DNA of 27,406 bases from Dechloromonas sp. (GTDB taxonomy: Bacteria; Pseudomonadota; Gammaproteobacteria; Burkholderiales; Rhodocyclaceae): positions 1-27,406 of the forward strand of contig JAFLDQ010000033.1 of the NCBI GenBank assembly GCA_017302355.1, written 5' to 3'. Shown in pieces: positions 1 to 7,678 of the stretch. Both the position numbers and the translations under genes were made by a program. Numbering within the stretch: the first letter of the stretch is position 1; every line of letters starts with the position of its first letter. The notes under the pieces were generated by a model. It was not told the origin of the DNA. It saw only the letters and a program-made list of their open reading frames with translations, and made no database searches.

Positions 1-1200
1 CTGGACCGGCCTGGCGATCGGCAGCGGAACCTCGTCTTCCGCCCGGCGCCCGTGGCGACGCCCGAGGAAGTGGGCGAGTCCGACCGCGACCAGCCCGCCG
101 GCCAGCGCGCTGAGCAGGACTTCCAGCCAGTTGCCGCCGGCGGGCGGCGGCGGTTCGGCGGGCTTGGCAATCGGCGCGGGCAGGCTGCCGCCGGCGGCTT
201 CGGCCGCCTTCATCTTCTGCTGCAGCGCCATGGCTTCGGTGGTCAACGCGAGAGCCCGGTCGAGCGCTTCGATCTGCGTGTTGAGCGACTGGATCGTCGC
301 CTGCACCTTGAGCATGCGCTCGTCGAGTTCTTCCCGGCTGCCTTTTGGGGGGACCGCCTTCTGACCGGGGGCGATTTCGGCCGGCGGGGCGCCGAGCACG
401 ACGCGGTCGACTCCGCCCGCCTTGGGCGCGGGCACCGGCTTGGCAACCTTCGGCGGTGGCGGTGGGGGTGGCGGCGGGGGCGGCTCCTCGCTGCGCGGGC
501 GGGCGCGTTGTTCGGGCAGCGCGTCCCGCTCGGCGACGACGCGCTGCCTGACATTCGGGATGACGACCGGCGTGCCATCGGCGAGCCCGGGGCGGCCGCT
601 CAGCTTGGGGTTGGCGCGCTTGAGCGCGGCCAGCATCCGGCGCTGCTGCGCCAGACTGTCGGGAACCAGCGCTTCGGCGATGCTCTCGAGGGTATCGCCC
701 TCGCTGGCGCGCCATTCCTGGCTGGCCTCGCCGCGCTCGCGCGCGCCGCCCGCGGGCGCATCGGCGTCACTGGCTGGGGCGGGGGCGCCACTGGCGAGAA
801 CCAGGGGTTCGGGCGGCATCAGTACGTAGTCGCGCTGCAGATCGATGCCGCAACCGGCGCGCAGGCCGATGAGGAAAACGGGTTCGGAGACCGGTTTGCT
901 CCCGGTGATCAGCAGGCGATAGCGGTCGCCCTCGCGCACCAGCTTGGTCCGCCCGGCGGAGATGACCGGCAGGTCGGAGCCGTCCAGCGGCGCCAGGGTG
1001 AAGCAGCTCGCCTCGATGGTCTCGCCAGGCTCGGTGTTGATCGGCACCTCGGCGCGTAAGGGTTCGCCGACACGCGAGCGCAGGACGATGTCGCCCAGCC
1101 CGATGGCCCAGCCCTGGGCGGCCGGCAGCAATGCCGCACCCAAGGCGCTCAAACGCAATGTTCTGGAGTTCACGGTACGCGGCCCTCGCTCATTGACCAT
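1..1200 (-). CDS. FimV-like LysM-domain inner-membrane protein (N-terminal part)
   Basis: The minus frame is open from an ATG at 1200 to the left edge, giving 400 codons without a stop, so the gene is cut by the window. An N-terminal signal-like stretch (residues about 11-32, LSALGAALLPAAQGWA) is followed by the conserved FimV N-terminal domain (GLGDIVLRSRVGEPLRAEV). A LysM-like segment lies near residues 155-205 (EGDTLESIAEAL...VVIPN). Then come a ten-residue proline run, a coiled-coil-like stretch (about 285-340), and one membrane helix at 361-380 before a basic cytoplasmic segment. FimV/TspA proteins bind peptidoglycan and support type IV pilus assembly, twitching and polar organisation. 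A GTG at 1173 is an equally credible start, placing the signal peptide right at the N-terminus. The missing C-terminal half should hold the acidic, TPR-like FimV domain. A truncated or divergent FimV homologue is the alternative. Confidence 0.82.
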   Translation of the reverse strand, partial: MVNERGPRTVNSRTLRLSALGAALLPAAQGWAIGLGDIVLRSRVGEPLRAEVPINTEPGETIEASCFTLAPLDGSDLPVISAGRTKLVREGDRYRLLITGSKPVSEPVFLIGLRAGCGIDLQRDYVLMPPEPLVLASGAPAPASDADAPAGGARERGEASQEWRASEGDTLESIAEALVPDSLAQQRRMLAALKRANPKLSGRPGLADGTPVVIPNVRQRVVAERDALPEQRARPRSEEPPPPPPPPPPPKVAKPVPAPKAGGVDRVVLGAPPAEIAPGQKAVPPKGSREELDERMLKVQATIQSLNTQIEALDRALALTTEAMALQQKMKAAEAAGGSLPAPIAKPAEPPPPAGGNWLEVLLSALAGGLVAVGLAHFLGRRHGRRAEDEVPLPIARPVQ

Positions 1201-1291
1201 TATCCCAAAGCAATTTTACCAGTCTGCTGGCGCCGACATCCGTAACTATTGCACACTACCGACCAAATTCACGTTACCAGAAAGGGGCGTC

Positions 1292-1993
1292 ATGGCCTTC
1301 GTTTTCCCCCCGCATCTTCCTGCTGCGCTGCCGGTCGCCGGCGGCGCCGGCGCATTTCCCGTCCGCCGTGTCTATTGCGTCGGCCGCAACTATGCCGATC
1401 ACGCCCGCGAGATGGGGGCGGCCGATCAGGCCGGGGGGCGCGAGCCGCCCTTCTTCTTCATGAAGCCGGGCGATACGGTGGCCGGCGGCGCCGGCGAACT
1501 CGGCGTCGCCTACCCGCCGGCGACCAGGAATCTGCATCACGAAGTCGAACTGATCGTCGCCCTGGGCAGCGGCGGGGCGAATGTTGCGGTCGACGCCGCG
1601 AAAGACCTGATTTTCGGCTATGCGGCCGGCCTCGACCTGACGCGCCGCGACATCCAGGCGCGGGCCAAGGAGAAGGGCCACCCGTGGGACATGGGCAAGG
1701 GCTTCGACCAGTCGGCGGTGGCCGGGGTGATCCAGCCGGTGGCGCGGGTCGGGCATCCGGAGCGCGGGCGCATCTGGCTGACGGTCAACGGCCAGCTCCG
1801 CCAGGAGGGCGACCTGTCGGCGATGCTGTGGAAGGTGGCGGACATCGTCGCCAACCTGTCGACGCTGGTGCGCCTCGAAGCCGGCGACCTGATCTATACC
1901 GGAACGCCGGCCGGGGTGGGGGCCATCGTCCCCGGCGACCTGCTCGAGACGGGCGTCGACGGCGTCGGGACGCTGCGCGCCCGCATCGTCTGA
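1292..1993 (+). CDS. Fumarylacetoacetate hydrolase (FAH) family protein
   Basis: A 233-residue protein of the single-domain FAH fold (YcgM, fumarylpyruvate or maleylpyruvate hydrolase-like). These enzymes hydrolyse or isomerise acyl-pyruvates in aromatic-compound breakdown, using a divalent metal. The family signatures are visible: GRNYADHA (31-38), PFFFMKP (53-59), HHEVEL (82-87; E84 and E86 as metal ligands), GLDLTRRD (113-120; D115 as third ligand), KGFDQSAVAG (136-145) and YTGTPAGVG (202-210). The ATG at 1292 is preceded by AAAGGGG and matches family length, so I prefer it over the longer open frame upstream. It is convergent with the phenylacetate-CoA ligase gene, with only 3 bases between the two stops. 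That fits an aromatic-catabolism setting, but the actual substrate cannot be read from the sequence. Confidence 0.9.
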   Translation: MAFVFPPHLPAALPVAGGAGAFPVRRVYCVGRNYADHAREMGAADQAGGREPPFFFMKPGDTVAGGAGELGVAYPPATRNLHHEVELIVALGSGGANVAVDAAKDLIFGYAAGLDLTRRDIQARAKEKGHPWDMGKGFDQSAVAGVIQPVARVGHPERGRIWLTVNGQLRQEGDLSAMLWKVADIVANLSTLVRLEAGDLIYTGTPAGVGAIVPGDLLETGVDGVGTLRARIV

Positions 1994-1996
1994 ACG

Positions 1997-3292
1997 CTAC
2001 TTCGGGCGCCGGTCGATGACTCGCCGCGCCTTGCCGATCGAGCGTTCGATGCCGCCCATCTCGACGATCTCGATGCGGGCGGTGATGCCGATGTAGGACT
2101 TGATGTGGTGCTGCAGGTCGTGCGCCGCGAATTCCTTCTCCGGGCCGCTGGCGAACGCGAACTCGGGCTTCAGCTCGACATTGACCTTCATCGCGTCGAG
2201 GTGGCCGTCGCGGCTGATCTCCAGCAGGTAGTGCGGCGACAGCTTGGGTTGCCGGAGGATGAGTTCCTCGATCTGCGACGGGAAGACATTGACGCCGCGG
2301 ATGATCAGCATGTCGTCCGAGCGGCCGGTGATCTTGCCGATCCGCCGCATCGAGCGCGCGGTCGGCGGGAGGAGCCGCGTCAGGTCGCGGGTGCGGTAGC
2401 GGATCAGCGGCATCGCCTGCTTGGTCAGCGAGGTGAACACCAGTTCGCCCATGCTGCCGTCGGGCAGCGCTTCGCCGGTCGCGGGATCGATGATCTCGGG
2501 AAAGAAATGATCCTCCCAGAGCACCGGGCCATCCTTGGCCTCGGCGCACTCGCAGGCGACGCCGGGCCCGATCACCTCGGACAGCCCATAGAGGTCGATG
2601 GCATCGATGCCGAAGGCGCCCTCGATTTCCGTGCGCATCGCCTCGGTCCACGGTTCGGCGCCGTGCATGCCGATGCGCAATGCCGTGTCCTTCGGGTCGA
2701 CGCCCTGGCGGCGCAGTTCGTCGGCGATGTTGAGCATGTACGATGGCGTGACCAGGATGATCGTCGGCTTGAAGTCGCAGATCAGTTGCACCTGCTTCTC
2801 GGTCTGCCCGCCCGACATCGGGATGACCGTGCAGCCGAGCCGCTCGGCCCCGTAATGCGCGCCGAGGCCGCCGGTGAACAGGCCGTAGCCATAGGCGACG
2901 TGGGCGATGTCCCCCTTGCGGCCGCCGCCGGCGTGGATCGAACGGGCCATCAGCTCGGCCCACATGTCGACATCGGCCTGCGTGTAGCCGACCACCGTCG
3001 GCTTGCCGGTCGTCCCGCTCGAGGCGTGGATGCGCACCACTTCCTCGCGCGGCACGGCGAACATCCCGTAAGGGTAGTTGTCGCGCAGGTCCTGCTTGTT
3101 GGTGAACGGGAAGCGCGCGAGATCGGAGAGCGAGCGGAAATCGTCCGGATGAACGCCGGCGGCGTCGAAGGCGGCGCGGTAGTGCGGCACGTGGCCGTAG
3201 ACGTGGTGCAGCGTCCACTTGAGGCGCTCGGTCTGCAACGCGACGATCTCGTCGCGACTGGCGGTTTCGATGGCGTGTAGGCCCATGCTCAT
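1997..3292 (-). CDS. paaK: Phenylacetate-CoA ligase
   Basis: A 431-residue adenylate-forming ligase, the usual PaaK length. It activates phenylacetate to phenylacetyl-CoA with ATP, the entry step of aerobic and anaerobic phenylacetate degradation. The AMP-binding signature SSGTTGKPT is at residues 91-99. Further motifs are YGYGLFTGGLG, MSGGQTEKQVQ, the YGLSE adenylate motif, RYRTRDL, GRSDDMLIIRGVNVFPSQIE before the C-terminal lid, and GKARRV holding the likely C-terminal catalytic lysine. The start at 3292 has a strong AGGAGGGA ribosome site about 8 bases upstream; that site lies inside the longer frame starting at 3325, which argues against the longer start. An FNR-like box lies 54-67 bases upstream. 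No other paa genes are in the window, so a link to the FAH gene is only positional. Confidence 0.95.
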   Translation of the reverse strand: MSMGLHAIETASRDEIVALQTERLKWTLHHVYGHVPHYRAAFDAAGVHPDDFRSLSDLARFPFTNKQDLRDNYPYGMFAVPREEVVRIHASSGTTGKPTVVGYTQADVDMWAELMARSIHAGGGRKGDIAHVAYGYGLFTGGLGAHYGAERLGCTVIPMSGGQTEKQVQLICDFKPTIILVTPSYMLNIADELRRQGVDPKDTALRIGMHGAEPWTEAMRTEIEGAFGIDAIDLYGLSEVIGPGVACECAEAKDGPVLWEDHFFPEIIDPATGEALPDGSMGELVFTSLTKQAMPLIRYRTRDLTRLLPPTARSMRRIGKITGRSDDMLIIRGVNVFPSQIEELILRQPKLSPHYLLEISRDGHLDAMKVNVELKPEFAFASGPEKEFAAHDLQHHIKSYIGITARIEIVEMGGIERSIGKARRVIDRRPK

Positions 3293-3345
3293 TTCCTGAC
3301 TCCCTCCTGAACCGGTAATTCTCATCCCGCCGGCAAAGGCGCCGC

Positions 3346-3359
3346 TTGAGCCAGATCAA
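3346..3359. promoter_or_regulatory. FNR/DNR-type box upstream of paaK
   Basis: TTGAGCCAGATCAA matches the FNR consensus TTGAT-N4-ATCAA at 9 of 10 defined positions and lies 54-67 bases upstream of the paaK start. FNR/CRP-family oxygen regulators act at such sites. The position suits an activator if transcription starts some 15-30 bases before the gene, but no core promoter was confidently found. Confidence 0.5.
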
Positions 3360-3635
3360 TTTTGCCCCGTTTTTGCCGGTCGACCGCAACTGTCCGCAAC
3401 TGCCTCCGGTCCTGGCGCTGGCCGGCATCGTGCGGGCCGCGGCTCCTGTCATCGCCCGGCTGCGCCAGGCCATGCGGGCGAGCGAAGCGGCTCCATAATT
3501 ATGAATTCCGCAACCGCCAACGGCGCCCGTTATGATAAGATCGACAGTCGGATATGGCTATTCACCGGGCGGGACTGCAGGGGGTTCACGCATGCCGCTC
3601 ATTGCTCGCAACTCAACTCAACGCAAGGAAAGCGC
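3360..3635. other. Intergenic region between paaK and sucC
   Basis: I see no gene here. The stretch must hold the sucCD promoter and 5' leader. A weak -10-like TATGAT is at 3531-3536, without a convincing -35. The leader carries a CAACTCAACTCAACG run and a good ribosome site, AAGGAA, at 3625-3630. A short direct repeat (CGCAACTG twice, around 3384-3403) is present and of unknown meaning. Confidence 0.5.
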
Positions 3636-4796
3636 ATGAAAATTCACGAATATCAGGGCAAGCAAATCCTGAAGAAATTCGGCGTCTCGGTTCCGCGCGG
3701 GATTCACTGCACCTCCGTGGACGACGCGGTCAAGGCAGCCGAAACCCTGGGCGGCAGTGTCTGGGTGGTCAAGGCCCAGATCCATGCCGGCGGCCGCGGC
3801 AAGGGCGGCGGCGTCAAGGTGGCCAAGTCGCTCGAGCAGGTGCGCGAGTACGCCGGCCAGATCCTCGGCATGCAGCTGGTCACCCACCAGACCGGCCCGG
3901 AGGGCCAGAAGGTGCGCAACCTGCTGGTCGAGGAAGGCGCCGACATCCGGCACGAATACTACTGCGCCGCGCTGACCGACCGCGCCACCCAGGCGGTGGC
4001 GATGATGGCCTCGTCCGAAGGCGGCATGGACATCGAGGAAGTCGCCCACCGGACCCCGGAAAAGATCATCAAGGTCTTCATCAACCCGCTGGTCGGCATG
4101 ACCGACGAGCAGGCGCTGACCCTGGCCAACGGCATCGGGGTGCCTGAAGGCTCCGTCGCCCAGGCCTGCGACACCTTCAGGAAACTGTACACCTGCTACA
4201 TGGAAACCGACGCCTCGCTGGCCGAGATCAACCCGCTGATTCTCGAAGGCAATGGCAACATCAAGGCGCTCGACGCCAAGTTCAATTTCGACTCCAATTC
4301 GCTCTTCCGCCAGCCGGAAATCGTCGCCATGCGCGACCTCGACGAAGAGGATCCCGATGAACTCGAAGCCTCCCGTTTCGACCTCACCTACATCTCGCTC
4401 GACGGCAACATCGGCTGCCTGGTGAACGGCGCCGGCCTGGCCATGGCGACGATGGACACGATCAAGCTGTTCGGCGCCGAACCGGCCAACTTCCTCGATG
4501 TCGGCGGCGGCGCCACCACCGAGAAGGTCACCGAAGCGTTCAAGATCATGCTCAAGAACCCCAAGGTCAAGGGCATCCTGGTCAACATCTTCGGCGGCAT
4601 CATGCGCTGCGACACCATTGCCGATGGCGTCGTCGCCGCGGCCCGCGAGACGCACCTGTCGGTGCCGCTCGTCGTGCGCATGAAGGGAACCAACGAACAG
4701 ATCGGCAAGCAGATCCTCAAGGATTCCGGTCTGCCCATCATTTCCGCCGATTCGATGGCCGAAGCCGCCACCAAGATCGTCGCCGCGGTCCAGTAA
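3636..4796 (+). CDS. sucC: Succinyl-CoA synthetase (ADP-forming) beta subunit
   Basis: A 386-residue SucC, the expected length. With SucD it interconverts succinyl-CoA, ADP or GDP and phosphate with succinate, CoA and ATP or GTP in the citric-acid cycle. The N-terminus [12 protein letters not shown] is canonical. An ATP-grasp domain follows ([19 protein letters not shown] around 46-64; later [12 protein letters not shown] and ALDAKFNFD). The C-terminal CoA-ligase domain has [34 protein letters not shown] and RMKGTNEQ. The start at 3636 follows an AAGGAA site; an in-frame ATG at 3501 would add 45 residues absent from the family. It is cotranscribed with sucD 11 bases downstream. Confidence 0.98.
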   Translation: MKIHEYQGKQILKKFGVSVPRGIHCTSVDDAVKAAETLGGSVWVVKAQIHAGGRGKGGGVKVAKSLEQVREYAGQILGMQLVTHQTGPEGQKVRNLLVEEGADIRHEYYCAALTDRATQAVAMMASSEGGMDIEEVAHRTPEKIIKVFINPLVGMTDEQALTLANGIGVPEGSVAQACDTFRKLYTCYMETDASLAEINPLILEGNGNIKALDAKFNFDSNSLFRQPEIVAMRDLDEEDPDELEASRFDLTYISLDGNIGCLVNGAGLAMATMDTIKLFGAEPANFLDVGGGATTEKVTEAFKIMLKNPKVKGILVNIFGGIMRCDTIADGVVAAARETHLSVPLVVRMKGTNEQIGKQILKDSGLPIISADSMAEAATKIVAAVQ

Positions 4797-4807
4797 GGAG
4801 CTATCGC

Positions 4808-5701
4808 ATGTCCATTTACATCAACAAAGATACCAAGATCATCACCCAGGGGATCACCGGCAAGACCGGCCAGTTCCATACCGAAAAGTGTATCGAATAC
4901 GCCAACGGCAAGAACTGCTTCGTCGCCGGCGTTAACCCCAAGAAGGCCGGCGAGTCGATTTTCGGCGTGCCCATCTTCGGTACCGTCAAGGAAGCCGCGG
5001 CGCAGACCGGCGCCACGGTCTCGGTCATCTACGTGCCGCCTCCGGGCGCGGCCGCCGCCATCTGGGAAGCCGTCGAAGCCGACCTCGATTTCGTCATCTG
5101 CATTACCGAAGGCGTCCCCGTCCGTGACATGCTGGTGGTGCGCAACCGGATGAAGGAAAAGGAAGCCAGGGGCGGCAAGAAGACCCTGCTGCTCGGCCCG
5201 AACTGCCCCGGCCTGATCACCCCGGATGAAGTCAAGATCGGCATCATGCCCGGTCACATCCACATGAAGGGCCGCATCGGCGTCGTCTCGCGTTCCGGCA
5301 CGCTGACCTATGAGGCTGTCGGCCAGCTGACCGAACTCGGGCTTGGCCAGTCGTCGGCCGTCGGCATCGGCGGCGATCCGATCAACGGCCTCAAGCACAT
5401 CGACGTCATGAAGGCCTTCAACGACGACCCGGACACCGACGCCGTCATCATGATCGGCGAGATCGGCGGCCCCGACGAAGCCGAAGCCGCGCAGTGGTGC
5501 AAGGCCAACATGCGGAAGCCGATCGTTGGCTTCATCGCCGGCGTCACCGCCCCGGCCGGCAAGCGCATGGGTCACGCCGGAGCCCTGATCTCGGGAGGCG
5601 CAGACACCGCCAACGCCAAGCTCGCCATCATGGAAGAGTGCGGCTTCACGGTCACCCGCGACCCGTCCGAAATGGGCAAGCTGTTGAAGGCGTTGCTGTA
5701 G
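4808..5701 (+). CDS. sucD: Succinyl-CoA synthetase alpha subunit
   Basis: A 297-residue SucD, the partner of SucC in the heterodimeric or tetrameric enzyme. The N-terminal CoA-binding Rossmann domain is clear ([15 protein letters not shown] at 13-27, [15 protein letters not shown]). Later come [10 protein letters not shown] (128-137) and the active-site [14 protein letters not shown], where H256 is the phosphorylated histidine. The ribosome site AAGGAG overlaps the sucC stop codon, which indicates an operon with coupled translation. A strong hairpin-plus-T-run terminator follows within about 25 bases, so the operon ends here. Confidence 0.98.
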   Translation: MSIYINKDTKIITQGITGKTGQFHTEKCIEYANGKNCFVAGVNPKKAGESIFGVPIFGTVKEAAAQTGATVSVIYVPPPGAAAAIWEAVEADLDFVICITEGVPVRDMLVVRNRMKEKEARGGKKTLLLGPNCPGLITPDEVKIGIMPGHIHMKGRIGVVSRSGTLTYEAVGQLTELGLGQSSAVGIGGDPINGLKHIDVMKAFNDDPDTDAVIMIGEIGGPDEAEAAQWCKANMRKPIVGFIAGVTAPAGKRMGHAGALISGGADTANAKLAIMEECGFTVTRDPSEMGKLLKALL

Positions 5702-5724
5702 AATCCGGGCATTGCCCGATCCGG

Positions 5725-5752
5725 AAAGGCGGGCCGCGTGCCCGCCTTTTTT
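5725..5752 (+). terminator. Rho-independent terminator of sucCD
   Basis: The stem GGCGGGC / GCCCGCC (5728-5734 and 5740-5746) has loop CGCGT. It is extended by A-T pairs and followed by a run of six T at 5747-5752, immediately downstream of sucD. Confidence 0.92.
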
Positions 5753-5993
5753 CAACCTAGAAACTAGTTGACCGCTTGGATTCCCTTGAGGCGCCTCATC
5801 AACACTCATTTTTGTGCCTCCGATACCGACCACCCCGTGGGTGGGCGCGCTACGCCCCGGCTGGCACGTCTGGTCGGGCGTCTGATCTTGTCGCTTCGCC
5901 TTGCAGGCATCAGCCTGCCGCGTTGCCGGTTCGCGCCGGCCACCCGCCCAAACGCACCATCGGGCGCGTCCAGCCGCGATTTCCAGGTTCAAC
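5753..5993. other. Leader region before the TerC-family gene, rich in inverted repeats
   Basis: No gene is supported in these 241 bases. It holds a 12-base palindrome TGAGGCGCCTCA at 5787-5798, a hairpin GCAGGC-ATCA-GCCTGC at 5903-5918, and a further GCCGG/CCGGC pair near 5924-5941. TerC-family genes are often controlled by the yybP-ykoY manganese riboswitch, but I could not find its conserved GGGGAGTA core. A structured leader remains possible. Confidence 0.4.
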
Positions 5994-6695
5994 ATGGAAC
6001 TTGACCTGACCTCCGCCGCTTTCTGGATCGCCGTCGGCCAGATCATCCTGATCGATATCGTCCTCTCGGGCGACAACGCCGTGGTCATCGCGCTCGCCTG
6101 CCGCAACCTGTCGCCCGAGCAGCGCAAGAAAGGCATCTTCTGGGGCGTCGCCGGGGCGATCAGCCTGCGCGTCGTGCTCACGGTGTTCGCGGCGCTGGTC
6201 ATGAACCTGCCGTGGCTCAAGCTCGTCGGCGGCCTGCTGCTCGTCTGGATCGCCATCAAGCTGCTGCTGCCGGAAGGCGAGGAGGGGCGCGACATCGAGC
6301 CATCGGCCCACCTGTGGGGCGCGGTCAAGACCATCGTCGTCGCCGATTTCGTGATGAGCCTCGACAACGTCATCGCCGTCGCCGGCGCCGCGCACGGCAG
6401 CATTGCGCTGCTGCTGTTCGGGCTGGCGGTCAGCATCCCGCTGATCGTCTGGTCGAGCCAGCTGATCCTGCGCTGGATGGAGCGCTGGCCGTGGATCGTC
6501 CTGCTCGGCGCGGGACTGCTCGGCTATGTCGCCGGCCAGATGATCTTCACCGATCCTGGCGTCACCGGCCTGCTGCCGGCGTTGCCGGGGTGGTCGGCCA
6601 AGGCCGCCGGCGCCGTCGGCGCGCTGCTCGTCGTCATCGCCGGGCGCTGGCTGGAGCAGCGCATCCTCGCCCGGCAGGATGTCACCATCGTCTGA
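5994..6695 (+). CDS. TerC-family integral membrane protein (YjbE-type)
   Basis: A 233-residue polytopic protein with about seven hydrophobic segments. Two inverted-repeat halves each carry the TerC metal-site motif: LSGDNAVVIAL (D27, N28) and MSLDNVIAVAG (D124, N125). Family members are linked to metal-ion export, especially Mn2+, during exoenzyme metalation, alkaline stress or tellurite resistance, and act in the inner membrane. The start at 5994 is chosen because MELDLTSAAFWIAVGQ is the usual N-terminus; the frame further upstream is not conserved-looking. No strong ribosome site is visible. The next gene begins 12 bases after the stop, so they are probably cotranscribed. The transported ion cannot be decided from sequence. 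Confidence 0.9.
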   Translation: MELDLTSAAFWIAVGQIILIDIVLSGDNAVVIALACRNLSPEQRKKGIFWGVAGAISLRVVLTVFAALVMNLPWLKLVGGLLLVWIAIKLLLPEGEEGRDIEPSAHLWGAVKTIVVADFVMSLDNVIAVAGAAHGSIALLLFGLAVSIPLIVWSSQLILRWMERWPWIVLLGAGLLGYVAGQMIFTDPGVTGLLPALPGWSAKAAGAVGALLVVIAGRWLEQRILARQDVTIV

Positions 6696-6707
6696 GGAGC
6701 CCGGAGC

Positions 6708-7664
6708 ATGGCGCTGTTTCTCGCGGAAAACGACGTAAGACAGGTGTTGACCGCAACCATGGCGCTGGAAGCGGTCGAGTCGGCGCATCGCGACCTGGCG
6801 CTGGGCCAGGCGCAGGACACGCCGCGCGCCCGCACCCGCCTGCCGCAGACGGTGCTGCACATCCTGCAGGGGGCCCTGCCGGCGCAGGGGGTGATCGGCT
6901 ACAAGGCCTACACGACCAACCGCAGCGGCAACCGCTTTCTCGTTCACCTCTTCGACGCCGCCAGCGGCAGCCTGCTCGCGGTGATCGAGGCCGACTACCT
7001 GGGCATGATCCGGACCGGCGCGGCGAGTGGAGTGGCCGCGCGCTGGCTGGCGCGCCCGGACGCTTCGGTGGCTGGCGTCTTCGGCGCCGGCTGGCAGGCC
7101 GAAGGCCACGTTCTCGGCATCTGCGCCGCCATGCCGCTGGAACTGGTCAAGGTGTTCAGCCGCAATGCGGAGAAGCTGCGCGCTTTCTGCGAGCGTCTGA
7201 GCAGGATGACCGGCGTCGCGGTGGCGCCCGCCGCCAGCGCCGAGGACACCGTGCGCGGCAGCGACCTGGTCGGCGCCGTGACGACGGCGACGCAACCGCT
7301 GTTCGACGCGGACTGGCTGGAGCCGGGAACGCACATCAACGCCGCCGGTTCCAACGCGCTGATCCGTCACGAGCTGTCCGAGGCCGCGCTCAGGCGCTGC
7401 GCGGTGGTCGCCGTCGATGCCGTGCCGACGGCGCTTGCCGAGGCCGGCGACCTGCTGCCGCTGCTGGAAAAGGGACGTCTGCATCCGCGTCAGCTGGTCG
7501 AACTGGGCGACATCATCACCGGGCGGCGCGCTGGGCGGACGGCGGCCGACCAGATCACCGTGTTCGAATCGCAGGGCATGGCGATCCAGGACCTTGCCGT
7601 GGCGGTCCGGGTGGTCGCCGCCGCGCGGGAACGCGGTCTCGGCGTCGAATTGCCGCTGCAGTGA
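6708..7664 (+). CDS. Ornithine cyclodeaminase / mu-crystallin family protein
   Basis: A 318-residue NAD(P)-dependent enzyme of the OCD/mu-crystallin family, whose members include ornithine cyclodeaminase, alanine dehydrogenase and ketimine reductases. Visible features are the substrate-site lysine in GYKAYT (K66), IRTGAASGVAARWLA (101-115), the Rossmann motif FGAGWQAEGH (125-134), INAAGSNALIRHEL, VVAVDAVP, and the signature VFESQGMAIQDLA near the C-terminus. The GAGGAG ribosome site overlaps the stop of the TerC gene, so the two genes look cotranscribed. Substrate identity within this family cannot be predicted from motifs. Labels such as ornithine cyclodeaminase should be treated as family names only. 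Confidence 0.9.
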   Translation: MALFLAENDVRQVLTATMALEAVESAHRDLALGQAQDTPRARTRLPQTVLHILQGALPAQGVIGYKAYTTNRSGNRFLVHLFDAASGSLLAVIEADYLGMIRTGAASGVAARWLARPDASVAGVFGAGWQAEGHVLGICAAMPLELVKVFSRNAEKLRAFCERLSRMTGVAVAPAASAEDTVRGSDLVGAVTTATQPLFDADWLEPGTHINAAGSNALIRHELSEAALRRCAVVAVDAVPTALAEAGDLLPLLEKGRLHPRQLVELGDIITGRRAGRTAADQITVFESQGMAIQDLAVAVRVVAAARERGLGVELPLQ

Positions 7665-7678
7665 GAGAAAGCTCACGG

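Noticed and set aside
52..1059. Long plus-strand open frame opposite the FimV-like gene
   Set aside because: Low-complexity Arg/Gly-rich translation is typical of an antisense shadow; the minus strand has a clear LysM/FimV protein.
2105..3280. Plus-strand frame of 391 codons opposite paaK
   Set aside because: Shadow frame; paaK on the minus strand has all expected motifs and a strong ribosome site.
5786..5799. Second FNR-like box (TTGAGGCGCCTCAT)
   Set aside because: Only about 7 of 10 positions match; better explained as part of a simple palindrome.
5753..5993. yybP-ykoY manganese riboswitch before the TerC gene
   Set aside because: The conserved GGGGAGTA and CATACTC core elements were not found; only generic hairpins are visible.
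4388..6436. Long minus-strand frame across sucC, sucD and the TerC gene
   Set aside because: It spans three well-supported plus-strand genes and a terminator and has no family features.
6212..7678. In-frame extension upstream of the PP2C gene
   Set aside because: The Arg/Ala-rich translation lies over the TerC and OCD genes in another frame; the PP2C homology begins only near 7826.
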